A stretch of DNA of 64,000 nt from Parasponia andersonii (lineage: Eukaryota > Streptophyta > Magnoliopsida > Rosales > Cannabaceae), in assembly GCA_002914805.1 (NCBI GenBank), contig JXTB01000243.1:316817-380816 (forward strand), written 5' to 3'. Positions 25,316 to 37,425 of the stretch are shown piece by piece. The translations under genes and the position numbers were made by a program. The notes below the pieces were generated by a model. That model was not told where the DNA came from. It saw nothing but the letters and a program-made list of their open reading frames with translations, and ran no database searches. Within the stretch, counting starts at the first letter, position 1; the number at the start of each line of letters is the position of its first letter.

Positions 25316-26029
25316 ATGGAAAGAAAATAAAGAAATAACACCAAAAGAATGAAGAAGAAAAAAAGTCCATACCGAGAATAGAAAATAGCCTCCTCCCTAA
25401 TAGGAACAACACTTGCTAATAGAGGAGGAGGAGGAGCGTAAAGCTAGTGAATATCCCGTCGAAAAAGTTTAGAAAGAAGGCAGAGCTTAATGAAATTCCC
25501 ATCACTAATATTTTGACACTCTTAGAGATGTCATTCTACGCATTTTTTTAATAAAAATTATTTAACCCAAATTTACTCATAGTCGCATAATCATTAAAAA
25601 AAAAAAAAAGAATCAATCAAACTGCAAACATCGATCAAGAGTATTATTACTCAATTTGATGATATTAAAAGTATCTATTAGATTGTTTCTGACTTGATCA
25701 AGTTATTGATTTCAAAAAATAAACCCACATCAAATGAATTTCATAAGAGATTTAGCCTTTCTTTTGATGAATTATCTTGTTAAATTCCCATACAACTTGA
25801 GAGTAGATCATGGACATGTATATTCCATATTCGAGGAAGGGAAAAGGACCCCAACAGGACCAATTTGCCTTCTTTTGACTATAGTTCGTGTGTGTATGTG
25901 TTAATACTAGTCAAAAAAAAATTCTTTTAAACCATTTTAACTGGTCTTATAAAAGTTATTATTAAAAGGGGATGCTTGAAGTTATCATTTAGTATATATC
26001 CATTTTTAATTTTATTACAAATATATCCC
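25316..26029. other. Intergenic DNA
   Basis: Nothing recognisable apart from AG-rich and poly(A) stretches. Confidence 0.4.
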
Positions 26030-26640
26030 TTTCTTAATAACAATTATTTGAGCTTACCATTATACTCTTAGTAAATTATTTATCTATCACTATTATAACT
26101 GATATATAATTTATTTACCGTGATTTGAAAAAATCTCACTTATGGATGGAAGCATATCTACCATTATATCCCTATTAAATTATTTATTTATAACTATTAT
26201 GATGTAGTATATATTTTATTTACCACGATTGACAAAATTTATCAAAAAATTGACAATGGTATATTTTTTATTATATCCATTATAAATTACTTATTTATCA
26301 TTATTATGAGGTAGTATATCGGTTATTTTCCGTGATTTGAAAAAATTTATCACTTATGAACTTTGACATATTTATTATTATACTGTAGTAAATTACTTAT
26401 TTACCACTATTATGAGATAGTATATAATTTATTTACCGTGACTTGGACAAATTTATCACTTATGGATAATGGTATGTTTACTATTATACTTCTGATAAAT
26501 TATGTATTTACCACTATTGTAAACTGGTCTATTATTATTTACTATAACCTAAAAAAATTACCAATAATACACATGGAAGTATTTACTATTGTATCCTTGT
26601 AAATTATTAGTAAATTATTTAATTAGTGAAGAAAAAAGCA
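26030..26640. repeat. Minisatellite with 104-107-bp units, about 5.5 copies
   Basis: The word TAAATTA(C/T)TTATTTA recurs at 26072, 26176, 26283, 26389 and 26496, and a trailing TAAATTATTAG at 26600, so steps are 104, 107, 106, 107 and 104. Between these, TAGTATATAATTTATTTACCGTGATTTG-like text and a TTATCACTTATGGAT-like word return in order. Units differ by many substitutions, so the array is old. Confidence 0.8.
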
Positions 26641-27369
26641 AATGAATTATGGTAGTAAATCATTAGTAGGATAGTAATATAACCCACGGTTGCGGATATC
26701 CGTGGTTATTAGATCTAAACAAGAAAAGAAAAAACTGCTCAAGTGGGGTAAATGACCGGAGTGAGAAATAACGGCATTGTTAATATGCAGGCATGGTGCA
26801 GAGATATTATTAGCATAATTCGCATCGTACTCGCCTCAATATATATTCACATAAAAAATTATTACACATATAGACATGTATTTAATTTAAAACTATTTAT
26901 ATTCGTATATCTTTGGTAAAATAATGAATTTGGAAAGTTATATATGCTTATATATTTAAATTTTATAGTTTGAACATTATTAGTGTATTGTTATGTTTAA
27001 TTTTTTGTTGAATATGAAAAAAGATTAAGTATTTTTATCTTAATATTTTATTATAATCAATGGGTAATGAGTAACTATAATTTTCTCCGTTATCCGTTAG
27101 TTAATACCCCGCATCGTTTACGCATCTAAAATAGTGGTTAATGAGACAAGTATGATATCGACTTTTGGAGATGAGGATGGTAATTAAAAAACCGTTCTCG
27201 ATCCACCCAGTTGCCATTCCTAAGATTCATTAGTGTATAAATTATTTATTGGAACAAAATAATTGAAAACGACTTTGAAATTTTCTTAAGAAAATAATTA
27301 ACTTGAAAAACTTCTCTCTATCGTTTTATCTCTATCAGTTATTAAGTTATTGGGGCTAATTGTCATGTG
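26641..27369. other. Intergenic DNA
   Basis: AT-rich, no gene or repeat recognised. Confidence 0.4.
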
Positions 27370-28568
27370 AGAAATGAGGTCAAATATGTATCATAATAGG
27401 TATATTTTTTTTCTATGTACTCTTCTCAATAAAAATTTGTAAAATATGCATATATCACTTGGAAAGTCACATTTACCCCCAATAAACTATGTGTCTTTTT
27501 TCTCTTTAACCTAGCCGAAATCTATTCACTTTTGTGCCTCTATGTTTTCTTGTTTCTTGATTTTTCAAGTTAACAAGTCGTATGAAGAGTTGAAATTATA
27601 AGATCAGTAATAATTAAAAGGAAACAAATGAGAAAAAATAACTAAAAAACGGAAGAAAAAAATAATTTAAGAAGAAAACCTCGTTGGATGAAATATTATC
27701 AAAAATACCACTTTCATCAAAATATTATCAACAATTATAAAAAATGCCACTTTATCAAAATATTATTGAGAATACTACTTTCATCGAAATTGCACTGAAA
27801 ATTCTTCGAAATGGCATCGAAAATTATCAGAATTGCCATTTTTATCGAAATTTTACTAAGAATATAATTTTCATCGAAATATTATTGAAAAACCACAGAA
27901 AATTATCGCAATTTTTGGTTAAAACTCGCAAAAATTAACCTCAAAATGATTTTTCAACACATAAATGACCTAATAACTCTCAAAATTTGATAATATGTTA
28001 TTTTAAACTGTACGGATAACTAAGTGGAGAAGAATGATTAGAAAAGATAGGGAAATGATGAGTTTGACGACAATGCGAGAGATGAGAACAAGGTTTTCTT
28101 CTAAAATTCTTTCTTCTCTTTTTTCTAGTTATCTTTTCTCGTTTTTTTCCTTTTATTCTTTTCTGATATTGCAATTTCATCTATTTATACGACTGTTAAT
28201 TTGAAGAATCAAAATATAGGGAGGCAGAAAGACATAGAGAGTAAGATATTTCGGTTTGGTTAAAAATAAGAGAGGCATATAGTTTATTAAGGGTAAATAT
28301 GATTTTTTTAAGTGATATATGCATATTTTACAAACTTTTATTTAAAAGAGCATATGGACCAAATATGCCTATTTGAAGAATCGGAATATAGGGAGGCAGA
28401 AAGACATAGAGAATAAGAGATTTCAGTTTGATTAAAAATAAGAGAGGCATATAGTTTATTAAGGGTAAATATAATTTTTAGGTGATATATGCATATTTTA
28501 CAAACTTTTATTTAAAAGAGCATGTGGACTAAATATGCCTATTATGATATATATTTGACCTAATTTCT
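27370..28568. mobile_element. Foldback element with about 200-bp inverted arms, 1.2 kb
   Basis: The left arm from 27370 (AGAAATGAGGTCAAATATGT) is matched in inverted order by the right end at 28563-28568 and leftward. The match can be followed for about 200 bp, including TTTGTAAAATATGCATATATCAC. The right arm is present twice in tandem (see 28201-28543). The middle (27690-27930) has short repeats of the type ATCGAAATTTTA/ATATTATCA. No protein is coded. No clear target duplication was found. Confidence 0.65.
28201..28543. repeat. 172-bp tandem duplication of the right arm
   Basis: TTGAAGAATC(A/G) starts at 28201 and 28373. Both copies run through GGGAGGCAGAAAGACATAGAGA and TATAGTTTATTAAGGGTAAATAT to AAATATGCCTATT with few differences. 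Confidence 0.9.
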
Positions 28569-29324
28569 GTGTTGTATTGGGTTTCTTGACCCATAATAAG
28601 GATTGGAAAACTTCTAAATGTATTTGATAATTTTTTTCCCTTTGTTTTTTCACCCTTTTGTTTTTTGGTTGAAATGAAATTTGTGATGGACCTTATAGAG
28701 TTGTGAAATTTTAAATTTGTTGTGATATGGGTCGTTTAGCTCTTAACAAATTGTGTTTTTTTTTCCGGTTGATAGGTGTTAAATTTTGATATTATTGGAG
28801 ACTTCATTATCACATCGATCTCATTGTTTATCGCCTGGTAAGACAAAAACTAGAGTTATGTCCTTTCTCGTGTTTCATTAGGGCATTTTATATTTCAACA
28901 AAATTAGAGGGAAGTTACCGAGGACTAAGGCTGAGGAAGTATTAAGTCGTCGATTATGGACAATATCATTTGGTGTTTTTCGATTCACATGGCGGTTCTT
29001 GCAGCTGAATGGGTTTCGAAGAAGAAGACGACATTTTTATGAGTTTAAAGCTTCTTAATTCGTACTCATTACCTGTGATCTCGATCCTAGATTCTAGTCA
29101 CAACAGGGTAGGGGTGAAAACCTATTATCCCTAATAGGGTGGGTAAGAATTAGATAGTAGTAAGTATTTTTTTTTAATTTCTAATAAGTGGAGGTCATTA
29201 GTTGAATCCTAATTTTGAAAAAAAAAAATCCGCATTATAGATTCAGGTATAAAAGCGGAATATTTGAAGAAGACATTTTAAAAAGGATATAAATATACAA
29301 ATAAAAGAAGGGTTAATTACGTAC
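28569..29324. other. Intergenic DNA
   Basis: No gene recognised. Confidence 0.4.
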
Positions 29325-30105
29325 AAATACCCTAAGTTTTAACTTTTTAGTAAAAAACAAATCTTGATTTTTGAATATCCGCAAAATAATACCCTTATTT
29401 TTAAATTTTCACAAAATAATATCATAATTTTTCGAATTTTGCAAATTAATACCCTCATTTTTTAATTATGCAAATTATTCTACAAATTAATATCCTCAGT
29501 TTATGTTTTTTTTTTGGTTATACTATGAGTAAATTAAAAGATACGAACATTTCACATTGACTTATTGAAAATGTTTAGATATTAGTATATTATCGGAAAT
29601 TATTTTATAAATATTTTTTTCGTTAATTGCTAAAAAAATACAATTTTTTTTACCTCTCATATTTTTTTTTTTACAGTTAACTACTTTTACCTCTCGTTCT
29701 AATTTTAAATTTTTTTTTTAAAATGAAAATTGAAATAAGCTAATTACAAATATTTTTTCAGAAATTTTATTATTGTTTAACAAGTTTTAATTAAACTGAT
29801 GATGACTACTACCATCTCTTTATTATTAAATTCAACAAATTGGACAAAAATATTATAAATTTATATGAATTTCAAATCTTAGAGTATTAATTTGTAAGAA
29901 TTTTAATTGTTAGAGTATCAATTTACAGAATCTAAAAGTGAATGTATTATTTTGTAGAAATTCAAAAATTAAAATATTATTTTACAAAAATTTAAAAGTG
30001 AGAATATTATTTTGTAAGTATTCAAAAGTCAACATTTTTTTTTTACAAAGAAGCTAAAACTCAAAACATTTTAATATTATTATCTCATAAAAAAAGGATA
30101 TTTAT
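29325..30105. mobile_element. Inverted-repeat element with sub-repeated arms, about 780 bp
   Basis: Left arm 29325-29515 and right arm 29870-30090 are inverted relatives over about 200 bp. Each arm is itself made of a degenerate unit of roughly 35 bp with the form CAAAATAATA...TTTTTAAATTTT. The middle is AT-rich and non-coding. The outer borders are approximate. Confidence 0.55.
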
Positions 30106-32400
30106 CGACACCGAGTGGTGTAGTAAAAAAAAAAAAAAAAAGAGAGGTCATTCCGGCCAAAATTACTCCGAAATTACTCCTACTCTCCCAGACAGCTTCA
30201 TTTCCGATGGGTGGAATGGAGATATTATGGTCCACCAGAGTTTGCTAATGGGCTTAACAAGCCTTTTGATCACATTTTGCCGCACCAAGCTAATTGGGCT
30301 TCAACCCCTAATGTGATGTAAATCAGTTCAGTCCGATCAGGTTATAACGGATTTAGCCATCAACTTTACCCGCCGCTTAATACACTGAAGCGTTGGGTTG
30401 CAACGTGGCAGACTGGCAGTAATGACAAGATGGATTGTGTTTTATTAAATTTGACTTTTGATTTCCATAGCCATATTCAAATTTTCAAAAAAGATTCTCT
30501 TCACGAGGCTTAGCTTATAAAAGTTCACAACATCTTTCCAAAATTTACACGCAACTCTTTAAAATCATATATTCCTCCACAACTATTTAGCTGAATTAGG
30601 CATCTAACTTTTGCAATCCGCACAATCTACTTTTCTTCGCCTTCTCTATTTTTGACGATTTTGTCATTACACGCTTGACTAAGAAATCTGCCCTTGTACG
30701 CTAAATTACAATAAGCATTAAAGTTAGGGAGTAATTAAATTGAAAGTGAAAGATATATACGATAACAAAAACTAAAATTATGTCTACAAATTTTTTTACA
30801 TAATTGTCTCTTTGGGATTGGTTGCAAATGTCATTGGGAAGTTTAAGTTTCTATAAATTTCTATATCATAAACCAATTACATTATTCAAGGCTCAAGCCT
30901 TAAGTAAAGTATCTTTTTACTCTTTTTATTTTTTATTTTTTAAAAATACCATGTGTCACTGTTTAATTTGCAATGGCTGATAATAACTTTTAATATTAGT
31001 TATAAACAATATATCTTCTAATTTGCTGAGTTCATTTCAATAACAAATTGACAAAGCTTTCATACTTAATATATATATTACGATACTTCCAACGTTTCTT
31101 TTTACTCATTTTTAGAAATTGCTACTATTAACATCATTGAACATGAGTCCAACTCAATACATAATTTTGTTTTTGATTTAAAAAATAATTGAGAAAGATA
31201 TAGAAATGATATGCGTTTAATAATACTTTTGTCCAACATATTTTAAAATCCGAACATAATTATGTTTCTATCATACAAAATTTCTAAAATACCATTATAC
31301 TACGCACAATATTTTTGCTCACATTGTTATAACATATTTGTATCACAATATAATAGTACTAAAATGACTCGTAATTATTCTATGTTATATTATAACATAT
31401 AAGTACACTATTTTCAACAACTAATTTAGGAAGGGAAGGTGAATTGTTAATGTGGGCTTAACAATAATATTGGTAAATATGTTTGGTATTTTTGGTATTT
31501 AGTACGATGTGTAATACAGGACAATGTCATAAATATTTTACACACTATTTGTATTAATTTACATAATTTTTTTTATTAGTAATTAACAAAATTAGTGGCT
31601 CTCTCTCCCTCTAAAATCCATTTTTGTGTTTTCATCTTAAAATCAAAATGTAATTGATCTTTCTATATTAACATTTCTTCCAAAAGCAATATTTTATAAC
31701 TTGTAGTTTACAATCTCGTTTTAGAAGATAATAAATTTTGTAAGGTGGATGATATCTCACCAAACATTTTACTAAATTGCCCATTGAATCTATTCAAGAA
31801 GTTAATTGTTCTCTCAAAAAGAGAAAAGAAAATTCTTTATTGGAGGCTCCCAAATATTAGGAATGGATAGAGAGTAAGATTTATTGGGGAATTGAAATAC
31901 AAATCTTATGTCTAGTTTATCCATATGATTTTTTGTCCACCTAATCAAATTTTGATACTTTATCCAATTAGAGCATTTACATGCTTAAATGTAAAATATA
32001 AGTTAATTAAGTTAAATATCTTGATCTGTGTCAAAAAAAATATTACAAAGAGAAATATAAATTTCATAAATAATTGCTATTGTAAATGATAAGGTATTCC
32101 AAAAACCGTGTAAATAAAGGATTGCACAAGTGGCGATTATTACATCACTGCATCTAATCTTGTAATATTGCTATTAGATTCACGTAGAGCTCAGAATGGC
32201 ATGTATAAAAAATGTAAGAGTTGGTTAGGTATGTTGCCTAATGCCAGCCCTAATTGCATTACAAACATTAATAAAAAGCATGCTCAAAATGTAATATCAA
32301 ATGTACGAGGGTCAATATCATAAATTCACAAAAACAAAGACACTTTTGAGAAAAAAAAATTAGACCAGATTTTCAGTGGCTTTGGACTCTCTTTTCGAAA
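30106..32400. other. Intergenic DNA
   Basis: AT-rich. A poly(A) run sits at 30125-30141. No gene or clear element is recognised. Confidence 0.4.
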
Positions 32401-33597
32401 TTTAAAGAAGGGGACTGAAAAATCCCTTCCCTCACTCTCAAAGCAGCGTCTGTACACAATCAAACTCGATCAAAACCGTTCGGACTTTGGGAAGTAACGC
32501 GTGCCAACCAAGTCCAGCGATTACAAACACGCGCCCACGAAGGCGAGTGTGAAAATTTGTTGTGAACTCCTTGGTAAGAAAGGTATTAACAAATTTCAGA
32601 GCAAAAATTTGGTAAAAAAAAGAAATATTTTTCTTTTCCTCTCATTGATTTTTCATATTTTTTTTTTTCAGAAAATATAATTTTCGATCCCTCGGAGTTT
32701 TCCCTCTCTTTCGCAAAGTTTGGAGGGAAAAGCCTCCGAAACCTCCAAATCCCCAAACCCAAAGACTCTGCTTTGCTTTTACTGGTAATGGTTTTTCATT
32801 TCTTGGAGCTCCACTCTTTCACTTTCCATGGTTTTTCTCTCTCTTCTGTGTACTAATTCACCATATGTTTTCAGGACTGAGTATTGTGACTTCATCTTTG
32901 TGATAATCCATTGCTCGATTTTGGGTTCAGGTACGGAATTTGGATTCCTAGCTTGCTTTATTGAGCTCTCTTCGAAGCATAGTTCTGTTTAGATTGTGGT
33001 ATTAAGCTCTTGAGTGGGGTTTTGGTGTGGAGCTTGGGAGTAATTTCATGGGGGATTTTGCATTGGATTGTCAAATTTTTGTGATTAGACTGTCATTTCT
33101 GCTTGGGGATCAAAGTAGGTTTAGTACTTTTTGGGATTTTTGAATTTAGGGTAATCCTTTTTGGTTTTAATTTTGAAAAAAAATGGGAGTGGGATTTGGG
33201 TTGTCTAGGGTTTAAGTTTTTGACTTAGAGTTGATAATTATCTGAATATTTACTTCTAATGGGTACTCAGAGAAGAGCATTTATCGCCATTTCCAAAATG
33301 ATGCGTACTTGGGGTTTTAGTTTGACAATACTCTTGCTGCTTCGATAAACTGGCTATATGTGTGATGTTGAGTTTAATTTTGTTGTTTAGATTTCGCCCC
33401 TTCCTACTTGTTGCCTATGCTTGCTGATAATTCTAGGTTTAGTACACCTATAGTCTGTAGTGATCAATAGTGAGTGGTAGGGAATTCTTAAGTGAGTTTG
33501 AGTTTGTTTATGTTGGTATTTTGATTGGAAAATACTGCTTTTTTGACATGCAATGAAGTATTGAGTTGGTACTTGATAGGCCTCTTAAAAGTAGAAA
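32401..33597 (+). promoter_or_regulatory. Promoter and untranslated leader region of the SSP4-type gene
   Basis: Pyrimidine-rich DNA from 32630 to 32790 looks like a leader, with a possible donor at 32785 (ACTGGTAATG) and T-rich intron-like text up to the start codon at 33598. Several 3' splice-like CAG words (for example 32872-32874 and 32928-32930) are present, so at least one leader intron is likely. Exact borders cannot be set without transcripts. Confidence 0.4.
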
Positions 33598-36358
33598 ATG
33601 CAAACCAAGAAAAAGGGTTGCGGAAGAGCAACTGCTCGAGACCAGACTGGATCCAGGGTTTTGAGAACTCAGAAGAAATTATCTGCAAATGTGCAAGAGT
33701 CGGAAAAGAAGGTTACTGACTTAATCACATCTTCAGCAAGAAAGCCTGTCCTCGGTAGGTTAACAGACAACTCGTGGTGTGGTAACACATGTTTATTACT
33801 GTGGAACATTATATTACACTCCAATATTGTCCAAAATTAGAGTTTGGAGAATGTGTATTCACATATCCTATCTCATGTATTGTATCTTTACTCTGTTTCA
33901 GGGTTTTATCAAGTTTTTAGCGTGTCTTATTCTGTTCTGTATCCCAAAGAAAATTTAGAACTTAGAACTCCGATTTTTATGATCCTTATATAGTGATTAA
34001 AGCAAGAACATGAAACTTATTAGTTAATCTAATTGTTGTTCCCCCCCTGCAATGATTAGCTGGTACTTTTCTAAAGAAGAATGGAGAACCTGTTGTGGAA
34101 ACAAATTTGGATGCTAAGTACAACTTGGTGCGTAATGAGATTTCTGATGCCTGTTTGGGCCATGATGGAAATAATGATGATTTTATGGATCATAAGGTAA
34201 TTGTGTCTCCGTACCATTTTTATGCTAGACTTATGCAAGTTGGAGACCTCTCTCTGTTCTGGTGTTTGTAAAAGCATAACAACACTTCTTTTTCCTGGTT
34301 GCAGGATTGCAGCGAGGGAACTGATGATAATGTGTTAGAAACTATATTTTCTCCTACCTTTCATATAGCAAAACATGCTGATGAGAAAACAATTGGAGGT
34401 AGGTAGAACTGTTGCTTTTAATTCTGAATCATGGTCAAGTCATTGCGTCTCTCCCGCTTAGTTTGTTTTCGCGTCTCTCTCTTAGTCTTCTTTTGTGTAT
34501 ATGTGTATGGCTTGTGTCTCTGTTTGTCTGTAAATCGTCTTTGTCCTTGATTTTCTTTTTTAATGAACATATCTTGTCCTTAACTGCAGTGTCAGATGCA
34601 TATTGTGTTAAAACTTAAATGCTTAGATCTTTGTTCACTGTGTGCTTACCCTTGGTACCAATGATGTAAAGTTTTACTATAATGCAGATGTAGAGGGAGC
34701 AAATCTTTCATCCGAAGTCTCAGCTATCTATCTTGCAATGAAAAATTCTAAGTTAGAATGTGTTGATGAGCACGGTCAGGATCCTATGTCAACTGATGGT
34801 TATGTGGAGGATGAAGACTATGAGGAATTTGATGACTTTGATCCCTATTTATTCATAAAGAATTTACCTGCTTTGTCATCAGTCGTTCCAACTTTTCGGC
34901 CCATGTTGCTGCCAAAACAGACGCGGAGTTGCCCTCCTACTACTCTTGTTTTGGACTTAGATGGTGAGAACAGTGGAATATTTCTAGATACTAATTTCGT
35001 AAGTCTAAAACAGATCCTGACTGTCTGGTTAGCAATTATCATTCATGCAACTTATTGTTGATATAAATGGGCATCAAATTTGGCATATTATTTATTTACA
35101 CACGATTTGGTATTTAATTTTCCTTGTAGTGAAAATATATATATTTTTCCTAGTAGTGTCAAAAATGGCTTTGTTTTGTGCTTGTGTCCTGAGTAACATT
35201 GATTTGGCAGAAACGCTGGTGCACTCCACACTAGAACCCTGTGATGACGCAGACTTCACATTTCCTGTAAATTTTAACCTCCAGGAGCACACAGTTTATG
35301 TTCGATGCCGTCCTCATCTCAGAGATTTCTTGGAGAGAGTTTCCACCCTTTTTGAAATTATTATATTTACGGCTAGTCAAAGTATTTATGCAGAGCAGCT
35401 ACTAAATGTGCTTGACCCAAAGAGGAAGATATTTCGTCATCGTGTTTATCGTGATTCTTGTGTTTACGTGGAGGGGAACTACCTCAAGGATTTGTCAATT
35501 CTTGGTCGTGATTTGGCACATGTCATCATAATTGACAACTCTCCCCAGGTATCCATCCCTAACCTCTCTAGCTTTAAAATAGAAAGACATACATTCTTTT
35601 TTTTTTCCAAAGGAATTGTTGATCATTTGTGCTTAAATGGATTGATTTAGGACTTCATTTATCAATTAATAATCATAACCTAATAGGGTTGACAAGTTAG
35701 CATGAAGTTGAAAGGGAGCTGTTTCCTGCCTCTTGTGAAAGTTCATAATGATATACTTGCATTTTATTTGTCAAGTTTTGTAACCACTGTCAGTTGCTAT
35801 GGTATGGTTGCCTTACGTGCTTTTCTCATTGATATTTGTCGTTGGTCCTACTTGCTTAACGGTTTGACAAGTAGCCGCAGTGGGTCACCTGAAAACCTGT
35901 ACTCGCTGAACATTCACAAGATACACGAGGGGTGCAACTTTATTATTTTTTAGACTGATTTGGTTCCAGGCGAAGTTAAGAAAATGGTCTATTCTCTGGA
36001 CGAAAAAAGCTTTTAAAGCCCTGAATATTCTAGCAATTTGATTATATGTTTCTTTCAGCATTTGGATTCCAAGTGGACAATGGAATACCAATTGAAAAAA
36101 TCAACGGTAATTTGCGTGTCCGGATATTCTAGCAATTTGATTAGTACGTGTTTCTTTCAGGCATTTGGATTCCAAGTGGACAATGGAATACCGATCGAAA
36201 GCTGGTTTGATGATCCTTTGGATAAAGAATTGCTCTCATTACTACCATTTTTGGAAAGCTTGGTTGGAGTTGAAGATGTCCGACCGCTGATTTCAAATAA
36301 ATTCAACCTCAGAGAGAAAATTGCTGCTGCCGTTTATCCTCTCCACTCATTTAGCTGA
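33598..36358 (+). CDS. SSP4: SCP1-like small phosphatase (CTD phosphatase-like), six coding exons
   Basis: Exons 33598-33754, 34060-34196, 34305-34398, 34688-34963, 35211-35548 and 36161-36358 join in phase to give 399 aa. The C-terminal half is an FCP1/NIF phosphatase of the HAD superfamily. The catalytic motif DLDET is at 219-223, split by the intron after its second Asp (D219 nucleophile, D221 acid/base), and IIIDNSPQ (327-334) carries the Asp/Asn that help bind Mg. An acidic stretch with EDEDYEEFDDFDPYLF precedes it. Wording matches plant SSP4 proteins, nuclear phosphatases that in Arabidopsis act on Ser5-P of the RNA polymerase II tail. The N-terminal third is poorly conserved, so an upstream start remains possible. 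The last intron has a duplicated 3' splice site (see findings). AATAAA lies at 36583-36588. Confidence 0.9.
36025..36196 (+). repeat. Tandem duplication of the last 3' splice site and exon start in the SSP4-type gene
   Basis: ATATTCTAGCAATTTGATTA, the T-rich tract with TTTCTTTCAG, and CATTTGGATTCCAAGTGGAC with the following bases occur at about 36025-36103 and again at 36124-36196. The AG dinucleotides are 102 bp apart. Confidence 0.9.
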
Positions 36359-37365
36359 TCCTTTTGTTCTAAATCTAGATTCGGCCGGGGTTTTCCCTGT
36401 AATTTTAGACTTTTACTTCTGGGAACACCATCTGTTGTGAAATTATGTTATTTCAACTTTAAAATAGGGAGAATGGGAGATATGATCACGGGTCTTACCA
36501 TTTGTCAGCAACTGGTATTTTCCAGTTTCCATGCAAGGAAAATGCATTAGCGCTTGCGTCTTGTTAGTTGGCGATCCATTAGAATAAAACCCTTATGAAG
36601 TATTTTCCTTTATTTCATAAACTAATCCAGGATGGTATTGATTAGGATCATTTTTTTATATTGTCAATCTTTTAAGTGCTACCAATATTGGAAGATTAAT
36701 ACTACAACACAGAATATATACACAATGATGTGCCATTAATATCAGCCGTCCTGTAATTTTTTTTATAAAGCCTTCCATGTTTTTAAAATAGGGCAGTCCA
36801 TGTGAGTGGTTTAAAACAAACGCTATTTCATTATTTGTATCCCTAGCATTTTAAATTGTATCATTTTAACGAATTTGTGCAGACTTGAAAAGTAAATTTA
36901 ATATCTGTTCAAAAAAGAAAGGTAGATTTAATATAGAGTTCTACCAAATAAAAGTAAAAAGAAAACAGTAAAATGATTTTAATTTTAATTTCTTCTAAAA
37001 TAAAAAGCTAAATGAGATTTAGTTAATAATAGTTGACTGGAAATGGAATTTGTGAAAATAACCGAGCAAGAAGCCTCCGCTGCAAGTGAGGCCGTTAAGA
37101 GGGGGACCCACGGTATAACGAAGAAGTAATACGCTGCTGTAAACTGTGAAGGTCATTGAATTCGAATGCCCATACTTTTCCAATAAATTACGATAATGCC
37201 ATCCCGGAACCGTCTCTCCCAAGCGTCAATGCATTTCGTTTCGCATGCCGGGTTAGCCACGGTGTTATTAATATCCCCAGTGCAGTCCTTCACCTCCCGC
37301 CATATTTCACTTTATTTTCATTTTCACTTCGTTTTCAAGTTTTTGAAAACCAAAAGTCCAGAGTG
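36359..37365. other. Intergenic region between the phosphatase gene and ASY1
   Basis: Holds the 3' end of the phosphatase gene and the ASY1 promoter. A (TC)n run at 37367-37385 lies in the presumed ASY1 leader. No further gene is seen. Confidence 0.5.
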
Positions 37366-37425
37366 TTCTCTCTCTCTCTCTCTCTAAGCCTGGTTCTCCA
37401 TTTTCTTCAAGAGTTTCCTGAAACA

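Noticed and set aside
25031..25344. Phe/Tyr/Ile-rich open frames on the minus strand
   Set aside because: They arise from the AT-rich 117-bp duplication and lack any protein-like pattern.
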